A DNA stretch of 64,000 nt from JBBROS01 sp965217935 (GCA_965217935.1 OZ244581.1:3100001-3164000), one strand, 5' to 3'. Positions 1-9,290 are shown, counted from the first letter of the stretch. A program made the numbers and translations. The notes: generated by a model not told the origin, from the letters alone.

Positions 1-63
1 AAGAGCCGCAGCATTTGGCTCCGCGATGGAATCGATATCACAGCTTAGAATCGAAGGTGCAGC

Positions 64-717
64 ATGAACGTCAGCAACGCCACGAGTCAGTCCGCCACCG
101 CCGCGCCCGCCGCAGCCGGGCAAAGCGCGCTCGGGTCTCTCGGCAGCAATTTCAACGACTTTCTCAACTTGCTCATGACACAGCTAAAAAACCAGGACCC
201 GACCAGCCCGCTCGACACCAACCAGTTCACAAGCCAACTCGTGCAGTTCACCAGCGTCGAGCAGCAAATCAACACGAATACAAGCCTGAACACATTGATC
301 CAGGCAACGCAGGGCGCAAACCTGTTGCAGTCTTCCTCGTTGGTTGGGCAGGACGTAGAGGTGTCGGGCGATCAGCTCAGCTTGCAGAACGGTCATGGCA
401 CGGTCAGCTTTCAGACGCCGACGTCTGAACCGGTCAGCATCGGCATCTATTCCAGCGCCGGAACCAAGCTGCGCGATGCCACGATCACCTCCAACCCAGG
501 CAGCAACAGCTGGAACTGGGACGGCGCCGACGCGGCCGGCAACGCGCTCCCGGACGGTCCCTACCGGGTCATCGCGGTGCGGCAGGACGGCTCCGCCGTG
601 CCGTTTACGACCCGTGCCATCGCGACCGGCGTCCAGCGTACGGCCGACGGCATGAAAGTTCAGCTTGGCGGCCTCAACGTCGATTTCAGCGCCGTCCAGT
701 CAATTGGCGCCCAGTAG
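64..717 (+). CDS. flgD: Flagellar hook-capping protein FlgD
   Basis: 217 aa. FlgD forms the scaffold cap on which hook subunits polymerise outside the cell. The N-terminal third has the family signature: a Ser/Ala-rich start, then a helix with FLNLLMTQLKNQDPTSPLD and residues like QFTSQLVQFTSVEQQINTN, typical of the FlgD N domain. The second half contains the FlgD Ig-like region (SGDQLSL..., NSWNWDGADAAGNALPDGPY). It starts at an ATG 63 bases into the window, so its upstream neighbour (often fliK) is not visible. The next gene, fliF, is on the same strand after a short gap. The identification is firm. Confidence 0.95.
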   Translation: MNVSNATSQSATAAPAAAGQSALGSLGSNFNDFLNLLMTQLKNQDPTSPLDTNQFTSQLVQFTSVEQQINTNTSLNTLIQATQGANLLQSSSLVGQDVEVSGDQLSLQNGHGTVSFQTPTSEPVSIGIYSSAGTKLRDATITSNPGSNSWNWDGADAAGNALPDGPYRVIAVRQDGSAVPFTTRAIATGVQRTADGMKVQLGGLNVDFSAVQSIGAQ

Positions 718-820
718 GCATCTTCTGCCGATCCGTTAACCTTTAAGAAACACTATCCAGCCAAACTCCCGGCATGGGACGTTGGCAAAACGAGAACGAG
801 CTCTTCGAAGGTCAATCCGC

Positions 821-2434
821 ATGAGCGGTTTGGCCTCCATGTTGGCAGGCTTGCGTGCGCTGGGGCCGTTGAAGCTCGGCGCCTTGGCCGCGGTGGCGCT
901 CGTCTCGCTCGGCCTGGTCGGCGCATTGGCATTGCATACCGGCAGCGAACCCATGTCGCTGCTGTATGCCGACCTTGAGTTGCGTGAGGCCGGGCAAGTC
1001 GTCGACCAGCTCGACAAGGCGCATATCGCGCATCAGAGCGAGGGCGGCGGCACCCGCATCCTCGTCCCTTCGGACCAGGTTGACCGCGCCCGCATGCTGC
1101 TCGCCAAGGAAGGCCTGCCGTCCGGCGGCTCGATCGGCTACGAGATTTTCGATCGCTCCGACGGGCTGACCGCCAGCGCCTTCCAGCAGAGCATCAGCCA
1201 GACCCGGGCACTGGAGGGCGAACTCGGCCGGACCATCCGCAGCCTGCAGGGCGTCCGTGCCGCCCGGGTCCATCTCGTGCTGCCGCGACGCGAGCCGTTC
1301 TCAAGGGATCGGCAGGACGCTCAAGCCAGCGTCGTGCTGACGATGGCAGGCGCTGCCCGGCTTGATCGTGAGGGCGTGCAGGCCGTGCTGAACCTGATCG
1401 CCGCTGCCGTGCCGGGCCTGAAGCCTAAGAACATTGCCATCATCGACAGCCGCGGCAATCTCCTGGCCCGGGCCGGGCAGCCGGAGGCGGGTCTCGCAGC
1501 CGCCCAAAGCGGCGAGGAGCTGAAGCGCGCCACGGAGCTGCGGATTTCCCATGCCGTCGAGGAAATGCTGGAACGCAGCCTGGGCGCCGGCCGCGTCCGT
1601 GCCGAGGCCACGGTCGATCTCGACTTCGAGCAGGTGCACGAGACGCAAGAGAAATTCGATCCCGACGGCCAGGTCGTCCGCAGCCAGCAGAACAGCACGA
1701 GCAGCAGCAAGAGCACCGAAGCCCAGCAGAACGTCTCGGTCCAGAACAACCTTCCGAACGCCGATCCTCAGGCCGGCGCCGCTGGAAGCCAGGAGCAGAA
1801 ATCAGACGAGACGACGAACTACGAGATCAGCAAGACCGTCCGTACCGTTAATCGCGACCAGCCGCAACTGCGCCGCCTAAGCCTCGCCGTCATGGTCGAT
1901 GGCGTGACGACGGCCGGCGCCGATGGCAAACCGAATTGGGCCCCGCGCTCGGCCGAGGAACTTGCCCGCATCGCCAACCTCGTGCGCAGCGCGGTCGGCT
2001 ACGACGAGAAGCGCGGCGATCATGTAGAAGTCGTCTCGATGCGCTTCGCCGGCGCCGACGCCGCCGCCGAGCCTGCCGCCACGTCCATCTGGTCGCAATT
2101 CACCAAGGCCGACGCCGTCCGCCTCGCGGAAGCGGGCATCCTGGGGATAGCAGTCATCCTGTGCCTGCTCTTGGTCCTGCGCCCGCTCATGCTGCGCTTG
2201 TCGGTCGTGGCGGGCCAGCCTGCTGCCGCCTTGTCCGGTCCCGAAGCCAGGGCGGCCATCGCCTCGGGTGAAACCTTTGCCGAAGAAGACTCCAACGCCA
2301 TGGTTCAGATCGCCAATGTCGACGGAGAGCTGCGCGCCGCCTCCATCCAGTCCGTCGCGTCACTCGTCGACCGTCACCCGGACGCAACTCTCGCCCTCGT
2401 CCGCGGCTGGCTTGCCCCGGAGCCCGGCGAATGA
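821..2434 (+). CDS. fliF: Flagellar MS-ring protein FliF
   Basis: FliF builds the membrane-embedded MS ring of the flagellar basal body. The ATG at 821 (537 aa) is chosen over a TTG at 782 because the protein then starts a few residues before the first membrane segment (GALAAVALVSLGLVGALAL). The ring-building domain follows (LYADLELREAGQVVDQLD, RVHLVLPRREPFSRD). A low-complexity Ser/Gln/Asn linker sits in mid-protein, a second membrane helix lies near residues 430-455 (ILGIAVILCLLLVLRPL), and the acidic C-terminal tail is the part known to bind FliG. The stop overlaps the fliG ATG by 4 nt. Order and content match the Caulobacter fliF operon. Confidence 0.95.
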   Translation: MSGLASMLAGLRALGPLKLGALAAVALVSLGLVGALALHTGSEPMSLLYADLELREAGQVVDQLDKAHIAHQSEGGGTRILVPSDQVDRARMLLAKEGLPSGGSIGYEIFDRSDGLTASAFQQSISQTRALEGELGRTIRSLQGVRAARVHLVLPRREPFSRDRQDAQASVVLTMAGAARLDREGVQAVLNLIAAAVPGLKPKNIAIIDSRGNLLARAGQPEAGLAAAQSGEELKRATELRISHAVEEMLERSLGAGRVRAEATVDLDFEQVHETQEKFDPDGQVVRSQQNSTSSSKSTEAQQNVSVQNNLPNADPQAGAAGSQEQKSDETTNYEISKTVRTVNRDQPQLRRLSLAVMVDGVTTAGADGKPNWAPRSAEELARIANLVRSAVGYDEKRGDHVEVVSMRFAGADAAAEPAATSIWSQFTKADAVRLAEAGILGIAVILCLLLVLRPLMLRLSVVAGQPAAALSGPEARAAIASGETFAEEDSNAMVQIANVDGELRAASIQSVASLVDRHPDATLALVRGWLAPEPGE

Positions 2435-3477
2435 GCGGCGCCAGCACCCGCCTGCTCCCGATGCCGGAGGGCAAGCCCCCGGCACTGAAGCTGACCGGGC
2501 GTGAGAAGGCGGCGGTCCTGATGCTCGCTGTCGGCGAAGAGAAGACCCGCAAGCTCTTCGGCATGATGCACGAGGACGAGATCCGCGACGTATCCTTCGC
2601 GATGGCACAGCTCGGAACCGTCCGCGCGTCGGAAGTCGAAGCTCTGTGCGCCGAGTTCGTGCAAGGGATCGGCGGCCCCAGCGCCCTCGTCGGCAGCCTG
2701 GAAACGACGGAGCGCCTGCTCCAGTCCACGCTGCCGAAAGAGCGGGCCGCGCAAATCATGGAAGAGATCCGTGGTCCAATCGGGCGTACGATGTGGGACA
2801 AGCTTGGCAACGTCAACGAGGCCGTATTGGCCAACTACCTGAGAAACGAATATCCGCAGACGGTCGCGGTGATATTGACCAAGGTGAAGCCTGATCATGC
2901 CGGCCGCGTGCTGAGCCTGCTGCCCGACAACTTCGCCATTGAAGTCGTCATGCGGATGCTGCGCATGGAAAGCGTGCAGAAAGACGTGCTTGAGGGCGTC
3001 GAGCGCACCTTGCGGTCTGAGTTCATGTCGAGCCTCGCCCAAAGCGCCCGGCGCGACAGCTATGAAGTCATGGCCGAGATCTTCAACAGCCTCGACCGTC
3101 AAACTGAAAGCCGTTTCGTCGGCGCGCTTGAGGAACGCAACCGGGAAATCGCCGACCGGATAAAGGCGCTCATGTTCACCTTTGAGGACTTGCGCCGGCT
3201 TTCGGCCCCACACCTGCAAGTCCTGTTGCGTTCGGTCGACAAGGAGAAGTTGCCGTTGGCGCTGAAAGGCGCCTCGGACGGTATGCGCAATCTCATCTTC
3301 GGCAACCTCAGCGAGCGCGCCGGGCGCATGCTCCAGGAGGAGATCGCCGCACTCGGCCCCGTCAAGCTCCGCGACGTGGATGATGCCCAAGCGATGATGG
3401 TCGCGACCGCAAAGCAGCTCGCCGGGAGCGGCGAGATCGAGATTAGTCAATCTGGCGCCGAAGAGATGGTGGACTGA
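2431..3477 (+). CDS. fliG: Flagellar motor switch protein FliG
   Basis: 348 aa, the family length. FliG sits on the cytoplasmic face of the MS ring, and its C-terminal charged helix contacts the MotA stator to generate torque. The N-terminal region (KLTGREKAAVLMLAVGEEK) is the FliF-binding domain. The middle has the typical NYLRNEYPQTVAVILTKVKP segment with the EHPQ-like motif. The C-terminal domain contains MFTFEDLRRLSAPHLQVLL and the torque helix (KLPLALKGASDGMRNLIFGN). The ATGA overlap with fliF and adjacency to fliH indicate translational coupling. Confidence 0.96.
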   Translation: MSGASTRLLPMPEGKPPALKLTGREKAAVLMLAVGEEKTRKLFGMMHEDEIRDVSFAMAQLGTVRASEVEALCAEFVQGIGGPSALVGSLETTERLLQSTLPKERAAQIMEEIRGPIGRTMWDKLGNVNEAVLANYLRNEYPQTVAVILTKVKPDHAGRVLSLLPDNFAIEVVMRMLRMESVQKDVLEGVERTLRSEFMSSLAQSARRDSYEVMAEIFNSLDRQTESRFVGALEERNREIADRIKALMFTFEDLRRLSAPHLQVLLRSVDKEKLPLALKGASDGMRNLIFGNLSERAGRMLQEEIAALGPVKLRDVDDAQAMMVATAKQLAGSGEIEISQSGAEEMVD

Positions 3478-4220
3478 TGATAGAAAATGAATACCGTTCG
3501 AGCGCGGCCCTGGGCATCCTCTATGCCGAGGATTTCGATGCCGAGCCGGAGCAGCCTGCGCCAGCGCCCGAGCCTGCGGCCAAGCTCCGGCCAGTTCCGG
3601 AGCCTCAGCCCGAGTTGGCGCCAGAGCTGATGCCTGAGGCGAAGGCGCCGCAGGCCATGCCGCGCGCCGATGTCAACGCCCTGTGCATCCGCGCCGTCGA
3701 AGCCGCGCAGGCGGCCTGGGCGGACAGTGCCCAGGAGCGCCGAACCCTGGCGCTTGAGGCCCTTGCCGAAGGGTTGGCCAGTGCGCGGCATGATTCCGAA
3801 GAGGCGGCGGAAGCGGTCGCGGACGGCGTTGCCCGAACGGCGCTGGCCATGGTGGCGAGCCTGCTGCCGGAGCTCTGCAAGTCGCACGGCGATCAGGAGG
3901 TCCGCTTGCTTGTCAAGACGTTGCTGCCGCTGATCGCCCGCACAGGGCCGGTCGTCATCCGGGTGCGACCGGAACTCATCGATCTGGTCCGCACCGATAT
4001 CGACACGCTCAACGACGGCGCGTTCGAGACGGTTGAGCTCAGGGCGGCGAACCTCTCCGCCGGGGATGTCAAGCTGTCATGGGACGAGGGCAGCCTTGCC
4101 CGCGACAGCGCCGCGATCAGGAAAGCGATCGAGGACAGCCTCGCGCAACTCGGCCTGACCAACGCGCCCGAAACGATCTCAAGCCTGCAAGACGCATGGA
4201 GCTTCGCGTATGCCGAATAG
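3477..4220 (+). CDS. fliH: FliH/FlbE-type flagellar export ATPase regulator
   Basis: 247 aa. FliH-type proteins tether and restrain the flagellar export ATPase FliI and link it to FliN at the C ring. The N-terminus has an AEDFDAEPEQ stretch followed by a Pro/Glu/Ala-rich linker. A long Ala/Glu-rich helical middle follows, then a C-terminal V-ATPase-E-like domain (LLPLIARTGPVVIRVRPEL). Similarity is weaker than for its neighbours, as usual for FliH. The call rests on the position between fliG and fliN, which is exactly that of flbE in Caulobacter. Its start overlaps the fliG stop and its end overlaps the fliN start. No fliI is present in the window. Confidence 0.8.
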   Translation: MIENEYRSSAALGILYAEDFDAEPEQPAPAPEPAAKLRPVPEPQPELAPELMPEAKAPQAMPRADVNALCIRAVEAAQAAWADSAQERRTLALEALAEGLASARHDSEEAAEAVADGVARTALAMVASLLPELCKSHGDQEVRLLVKTLLPLIARTGPVVIRVRPELIDLVRTDIDTLNDGAFETVELRAANLSAGDVKLSWDEGSLARDSAAIRKAIEDSLAQLGLTNAPETISSLQDAWSFAYAE

Positions 4221-4536
4221 TATGGACCTTGCCGATCTCGCAGCCCCGGGCAGCGATCAAGCTCCGATGGAATCGCCCAGGGTCCCGCGCAACCTGGACG
4301 CCGTGTATGACATCCCCGTCACCGTCAGCGCCGTGCTCGGCAACGCGACGATGCAGGTCAGCCAGCTCCTGAAGCTGGGCCGGGGCGCGGTGATCGAGCT
4401 CGACCGCAAGCTCGGCGAGGCGATCGACATCTACGTCAACAACCGTCTGGTCGCCCGCGGCGAGGTGGTCATGGTCGACGAGACCCGGCTCGGCGTGACC
4501 ATGACCGAGATCGTCAAAGGCGACCGGGCTTCGTAG
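4210..4536 (+). CDS. fliN: Flagellar motor switch protein FliN
   Basis: 108 aa. FliN is the C-ring component that, with FliM and FliG, sets rotation direction and docks the export apparatus. The SpoA/FliN domain fills the C-terminal ~75 residues: YDIPVTVSAVLGNATMQVSQ, LLKLGRGAVIELDRKLGEA and VNNRLVARGEVVMVDETRLG are diagnostic. The N-terminal ~30 residues are a short variable leader. It starts inside the end of fliH (11-nt overlap), consistent with one operon. Confidence 0.96.
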   Translation: MPNSMDLADLAAPGSDQAPMESPRVPRNLDAVYDIPVTVSAVLGNATMQVSQLLKLGRGAVIELDRKLGEAIDIYVNNRLVARGEVVMVDETRLGVTMTEIVKGDRAS

Positions 4537-4547
4537 GGAGAATTGCC

Positions 4548-5888
4548 ATGCAGGTGCTCATCATCGGCTCGCTCGCAGGCGAGTTGGGCCAAGCCGCGCA
4601 GATCGCCACGACCCGCGGCGCCAAGTTGCAGCAGGTGGACGACGACCGCGCAGCACTTAACTATCTCCGGGCCGACGCGCGGGTCGACTTGGTGCTGCTT
4701 GCCCTTCCGCATGACGTGTCGGGTCTCGTCCGCGCCCTTTCCGCCGAGCGCATCCCGGTCCCCGTCGTGGCCTGCGGCATCGATTCCGACGCGGACGATG
4801 CGGCTCGCGCCATCGCCGCCGGCGCGCGGGAGTTCCTGCCCTTGCCAGCCGACCCGGACCTGATCGCGGCCATCCTTGAAGCGGCGTCCGGCGAAAGCCA
4901 CGCTGTTGTCGCCAAGGACCCGGCGATGCTCGCCACGATCCGCCGGGCCGACCAGGTGGCCGCGGCTGAGGCCAGCATCCTGATTACCGGCGAGAGCGGA
5001 ACCGGCAAGGAGGTGCTCGCCCGACATATCCATCGCCGCTCGCGCCGCGCCCAAGGCCCGTTCGTCGCCCTGAACTGCGCGGCCATCCCGGAGAACCTGC
5101 TGGAAAGCGAGCTATTCGGCCATGAGAAGGGCGCGTTCAGCGGCGCGATCGCGCGGCGCCTCGGCAAGTTCGAAGCGGCCAATGGCGGCACCTTGCTGCT
5201 GGACGAGATCAGCGAGATGGACGTGCGCCTGCAAGCCAAGCTGCTGCGTGCCATCCAGGAGCGCGAGATCGACCGCCTGGGCGGAACGGCCCCGGTCAAG
5301 GTGAACGTCCGCATCCTGGCCACCAGCAACCGCGACCTGCAAGCCGAGGCCGCCGCGGGCCGTTTCCGGGAGGACCTTTACTTCCGGCTCAACGTCGTCA
5401 ACCTGCGCCTTCCGCCGTTGCGCGAGCGGCCGGGCGACATTCCCGCGCTCGCCGAACATTATGCCCGCCGCTATGCCGAGGTGAACGGGGTTCCATTCCG
5501 CCGGCTCTCAAGCTCCGCCCTGGCCCGTCTTTGCAATCACGCCTGGCGCGGGAACGTGCGCGAGCTTGAGAACACGATCCATCGTGCCGTCCTGCTCGCC
5601 GCCGGGCCGGACATCGAAGCGGAGGCCATCGAACTCCCTGCCAGCGGCGCGATGCCGGCAGCCCAGGCTCACGGCGCCGCCGGCTGCTTCGTCGGGCGCA
5701 CGGTCGGCGAGGTCGAGCAGGCGCTGATCATCGATACCCTCGGCCACACCCTGGGCAACCGCACCCACGCCGCAACGATTCTCGGCATTTCTATCCGTGC
5801 GCTGCGCAACAAACTCCGCGATTATGCCCAGGCAGGCGTCGCGGTGCCTCCGCCGAGCGTCGCGAACGGGGTGCCTATTCCATGTTGA
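4548..5888 (+). CDS. flbD: Sigma-54-dependent flagellar transcriptional activator FlbD
   Basis: 446 aa NtrC-family activator. The N-terminal ~115 residues form a receiver-like fold (MQVLIIGSLAGE...) without the usual acidic pocket and phospho-Asp, as known for FlbD, which is controlled by the partner FliX rather than by simple phosphorylation. The AAA+ domain follows, with Walker A GESGTGKEV, a GAFSGA loop (Ser in place of the usual Thr of GAFTGA), Walker B GGTLLLDEIS, and the sensor region RPGDIPALAEHY. The C-terminal Fis-type helix-turn-helix is NRTHAATILGISIRALRNK. It lies between fliN and flhA, with a short overlap with flhA. In Caulobacter FlbD activates late flagellar promoters and represses fliF. 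Confidence 0.93.
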   Translation: MQVLIIGSLAGELGQAAQIATTRGAKLQQVDDDRAALNYLRADARVDLVLLALPHDVSGLVRALSAERIPVPVVACGIDSDADDAARAIAAGAREFLPLPADPDLIAAILEAASGESHAVVAKDPAMLATIRRADQVAAAEASILITGESGTGKEVLARHIHRRSRRAQGPFVALNCAAIPENLLESELFGHEKGAFSGAIARRLGKFEAANGGTLLLDEISEMDVRLQAKLLRAIQEREIDRLGGTAPVKVNVRILATSNRDLQAEAAAGRFREDLYFRLNVVNLRLPPLRERPGDIPALAEHYARRYAEVNGVPFRRLSSSALARLCNHAWRGNVRELENTIHRAVLLAAGPDIEAEAIELPASGAMPAAQAHGAAGCFVGRTVGEVEQALIIDTLGHTLGNRTHAATILGISIRALRNKLRDYAQAGVAVPPPSVANGVPIPC

Positions 5889-7936
5889 CGACCCTTCTTG
5901 GCCGGGCAAAGCCGATGTTGCCCGGCACCGACGTTGGCCTCGCGCTGGGCATCATCTGCCTGCTCGCCGTCCTCGTCATCCCGCTCCCCACCACCTTGCT
6001 CGACCTCGGCCTCGCGCTCTCCGTCACCGCGTCCATCCTCGTGCTCATGGTGGCGATGTTCCTGACCCGCCCGCTGGACTTCACGAGCTTTCCGACGCTC
6101 CTGCTTCTCACCACGCTGCTCCGCCTCTCGCTCAACGTCGCGACGACGCGCTTGATCCTCAGCCACGGCAACGAAGGCCCGACGGCCGCCGGGCACGTCG
6201 TCCAGGCATTCGGCGGGTTCCTGATGGGCGGCGATGTCGTGATTGGGGTGATCCTGTTCGCCATCCTGCTGGTGGTGAACTTCATGGTCATCACCAAGGG
6301 GTCGGGCCGCATCGCCGAAGTCGCCGCCCGCTTCAGCCTCGACGCGATGCCCGGCAAGCAGATGGCCATCGACGCCGACCTGTCCGCCGGGCTGATCGAC
6401 GAGAAGGCCGCCCGCACCCGCCGGCGGGAGCTTGAGGAGGAGAGCGGCTTCTTCGGCGCCATGGACGGCGCGGCGAAGTTCGTCCGCGGCGACGCGATCG
6501 CAGGCTTGCTGATCACCGTCATCAACGTCTTCGGCGGCCTCGCCATCGGGCTTGTGCGTCACGGCATGCCGTTTGCCGACGCTGCCGCCACGTATACCAC
6601 GCTCACTGTCGGCGACGGCCTCGTCAGCCAAATCCCCGCCCTGCTCGTCTCCACCGCCGCGGGCATCGTCGTCACCAAAGGCGGCATGGAGGGTACCGCC
6701 GACGCCGCGCTCATGCGCCAACTCGGCGGCAGCTCCAAGCCGCTGGCGCTTGCCGGCGGCGCCGCAGCCGTGCTTGCCCTCATGCCCGGCCTGCCCACCC
6801 TGCCGTTCCTCGCCCTGGCGCTCCTATGCGGCGGCGGCGCTTGGCTCCGTCACAAGAACCCGAAGATCGCCGAGGTCGAAGAGGCTCCGGTTGACGTCGC
6901 TCCCGGAGAGGCGCCGATCACCGACGCCCTCCGCATGGACACGATCCGGCTCGAACTTGGCTACGGCCTGCTGGCGCTCGCAGGCGGCGACAAGCCGCGC
7001 CTCACGGAGCAGATCAAAGGCCTCCGCCGCAGCATCGCCGCCGAGATGGGCTTCGTTCTCCCGCCCGTCCGCATCCAGGACAACCTGCAGCTCGAAGCCG
7101 ATAGCTACGCGATCAAGCTGAAGGAGATCGAGGCCGCGAAGGGCGAACTGCGCCCGGCGATGCTGCTGGTGATGGACCCGTCCGGGACCGTGCCGGACCT
7201 GCCTGGCGAGCGCACCACCGAACCCGCCTTCGGCCTGCCCGCCCTGTGGATCGATCAGGCCAAGCGCGACGAAGCCATGCTCCGCGGCTGCACCGTCGTC
7301 GACCCGGCCAGCGTTCTCACCACGCATCTCACCGAGATTGTCCGCGACTCCATGGCCGAGCTTCTCTCCTACGCCGAAACCGCCAAGCTGCTGGAGGAGC
7401 TTCCCCGCGAGCAGCAGAAGCTGGTCGCGGAACTCATTCCGCTGCAAATCTCCATCGGCGGCGTCCAGCGCGTGCTGCAGTCCCTGCTTGCCGAACGGGT
7501 CAGCCTGCGCGACCTGCCGACCATCCTCGAAGGCATCCATGAGGCCTGCGCCACCGGAGCGCGCGCGATCCCATTGCTGACCGCCCACGTCCGGTCCCGC
7601 CTCGCCCGCCAGCTCAGCGACAGCCACACCGGCCCCGGCGGCTTCATCCCGCTCATCACCCTCTCGCCCGAGTGGGAAGCAGCCTTCGCGGAAAGCCTTG
7701 CCGGCCCGCCGGAGGACCGCCAGCTTGCCATATCGCCCTCCCGGCTCGGCGAGTTCATGCAGCGCTTCCGCACCGTATTCGAGACCGCGACCGGGGACGG
7801 CGCCGTCCTGCTCTGCTCCGGCCAGATCCGCTCCCACGTCCGCGCCATCGTCGAACGCCTGCGTCCCTCCACCCCGGTCTTGGCGCAAGGAGAGATCCAC
7901 CCCCGCGCCCGCATTCGCACCGTCGCGATGATCTAG
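5882..7936 (+). CDS. flhA: Flagellar biosynthesis protein FlhA
   Basis: 684 aa, normal length. FlhA is the major integral-membrane component of the flagellar type III export gate. Several N-terminal membrane segments occupy roughly residues 15-300, and the strongly conserved FHIPEP-type cytoplasmic loop region is recognisable (FLTRPLDFTSFPTLLLLTT, LRLSLNVATTRLILSHG, DAMPGKQMAIDADLSAGLI). The soluble C-terminal half binds export chaperones (VRIQDNLQLEADSYAIKLK). It begins within the last codons of flbD. The conventional C-terminus is present and no disruption is seen. Confidence 0.96.
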   Translation: MLTTLLGRAKPMLPGTDVGLALGIICLLAVLVIPLPTTLLDLGLALSVTASILVLMVAMFLTRPLDFTSFPTLLLLTTLLRLSLNVATTRLILSHGNEGPTAAGHVVQAFGGFLMGGDVVIGVILFAILLVVNFMVITKGSGRIAEVAARFSLDAMPGKQMAIDADLSAGLIDEKAARTRRRELEEESGFFGAMDGAAKFVRGDAIAGLLITVINVFGGLAIGLVRHGMPFADAAATYTTLTVGDGLVSQIPALLVSTAAGIVVTKGGMEGTADAALMRQLGGSSKPLALAGGAAAVLALMPGLPTLPFLALALLCGGGAWLRHKNPKIAEVEEAPVDVAPGEAPITDALRMDTIRLELGYGLLALAGGDKPRLTEQIKGLRRSIAAEMGFVLPPVRIQDNLQLEADSYAIKLKEIEAAKGELRPAMLLVMDPSGTVPDLPGERTTEPAFGLPALWIDQAKRDEAMLRGCTVVDPASVLTTHLTEIVRDSMAELLSYAETAKLLEELPREQQKLVAELIPLQISIGGVQRVLQSLLAERVSLRDLPTILEGIHEACATGARAIPLLTAHVRSRLARQLSDSHTGPGGFIPLITLSPEWEAAFAESLAGPPEDRQLAISPSRLGEFMQRFRTVFETATGDGAVLLCSGQIRSHVRAIVERLRPSTPVLAQGEIHPRARIRTVAMI

Positions 7937-7948
7937 CCAGGAACTAAC

Positions 7949-7964
7949 TGGCACAAAGTTTGCA
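7949..7964 (+). promoter_or_regulatory. Sigma-54-type (-24/-12) promoter
   Basis: The sequence TGGCACAAAGTTTGCA keeps both invariant dinucleotides of sigma-54 promoters, GG (-24) and GC (-12), with exactly 10 bases between them. It matches TGGCAC-N5-TTGCA in full. It lies about 70 bases upstream of the start of the solute-binding protein gene and just downstream of flhA. Sigma-54 use suggests control by nitrogen status (NtrC type) or another enhancer-binding protein. No obvious enhancer site was identified. Confidence 0.7.
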
Positions 7965-8034
7965 ACTCGCTCAGCATCCCGCTTGATCGGCCTATGACAG
8001 CGGCCCGGTCAGCGATGTTGAGGGAGTGGCTGCC

Positions 8035-9273
8035 ATGATTTCACGCCGTATGACCTTCAGGCTTGCCGCCGCGACGGCTTCCGCGACCGCCTTCAGCATC
8101 ATGCCCGCCTGGGCTGCCGATAAGACCATCAAGGTCGGCATCGCTCTCGCCTTCACCGGCGCTGACGGCGAGAACGCCCTTCGCATCGCCAATGGCGCCA
8201 TCCTCGCCTTCAATGAGGCCAATGCCGCCGGCGCCGTCAAAGGCTACACGTTCGAACCGGTCAAGCTCGATGACGCGACCGCAACCGCCGGGCAATACGA
8301 TCCGGCGCAAGCCGCGACCAACGCCCGCAAGATGGTCTCCGACCGGGAGTACCTCGCCGCCATCGGCCCGCAGATGTCAGGGTCCGGCAAGGCGATGTCC
8401 CCGATCCTCAGCCAGGGCGGCCTGCCGATCATCACGCCCAGCTCGACCAACCCCGACATCACCAACCCGAAATTCGCCGCGCAATACCGCCCGGGCGGCA
8501 AAGCCATCTATTTCCGCACCGTCGCCACCGACGATTATCAGGGGCCCAACATGGCCAACTACATGGCCGATACCCTGAAGGTGAAATCAATCTTCGTCCT
8601 CGACGACTCCGGCGCATACGGCGTCGGGCTGGCTGACGCCTTCCAGGCCCAGGCCGAGAAAATCGGCATCAAAATACTCGGCCGGGACCGGCTTGATCCG
8701 AAAGCCGCCGACTATTCCTCGATCCTGACCAAAATAAAGGCACTCGCCCCAGACGCGATCTATTACGGCGGCGTGTCCCAGGCCGGCGTCAAGCTGGCCA
8801 AGCAGTCCTATGACATCATCCCCAACGCTGTTAAGGCCGGCGGCGACGGCGTCAACAGCGTCGACTTCCTGAAAGGCGCCGGGTTCCCCGCCGTCGAGGG
8901 CTGGTATTCCACCGTCGCCTCCCCCCACGTCAGCGATGACCCGAAAACCGCCAAATTCAGCGACGACTACTCCAAGGCATTCGGCTCGCGCCCGGACGAC
9001 TACACCGTCTGCGCCTACGTCGCCGCTGAGGTGGTCATCGGCGCCGTCAAGACGCTCGCCGCCGAGGGCAAGCCCGTCACCCGCTCGGCCGTCCGCGAAG
9101 GCATCCAGAACACGTCGCTGAAAGACAGCCTGATCGGGCCGATCAGCTTCGACGCCAACGGCGACTTGAAGGACAAGATCATCAGCGTCTTTCAAATCGT
9201 CAAGGATGCCAAGGCGCCGCTCGACGACGTGAACGCGCAGTACAAGTATGTCGGCGTGGCGCCCATGAGCTGA
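8035..9273 (+). CDS. Branched-chain amino acid-type ABC transporter substrate-binding protein
   Basis: Periplasmic type-I binding protein (Leu/Ile/Val-binding family). The ATG at 8035 (412 aa) is preferred to a GTG at 8026 because GAGGGAG lies at ribosome-binding distance. A signal peptide is clear: MISRRMTFRLAAATAS... followed by AWA cleavage and IKVGIALAFTGADGENALR, the usual mature start. Other family segments are GPQMSGSGKAMSPILSQGGL, FRTVATDDYQGPNMANYM and DAIYYGGVSQAGVKL. It is the first gene of an operon with livH, a livM-livG fusion and livF. The ligand cannot be read from sequence; leucine-type amino acids, amides or other small organics are all possible. Confidence 0.92.
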   Translation: MISRRMTFRLAAATASATAFSIMPAWAADKTIKVGIALAFTGADGENALRIANGAILAFNEANAAGAVKGYTFEPVKLDDATATAGQYDPAQAATNARKMVSDREYLAAIGPQMSGSGKAMSPILSQGGLPIITPSSTNPDITNPKFAAQYRPGGKAIYFRTVATDDYQGPNMANYMADTLKVKSIFVLDDSGAYGVGLADAFQAQAEKIGIKILGRDRLDPKAADYSSILTKIKALAPDAIYYGGVSQAGVKLAKQSYDIIPNAVKAGGDGVNSVDFLKGAGFPAVEGWYSTVASPHVSDDPKTAKFSDDYSKAFGSRPDDYTVCAYVAAEVVIGAVKTLAAEGKPVTRSAVREGIQNTSLKDSLIGPISFDANGDLKDKIISVFQIVKDAKAPLDDVNAQYKYVGVAPMS

Positions 9274-9290
9274 CCGCCAAGGTCCGGCGC

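Noticed and set aside
821..2434. TTG start at 782 for FliF
   Set aside because: Adds a basic 13-residue leader not needed; the ATG at 821 lies closer to the first membrane segment.
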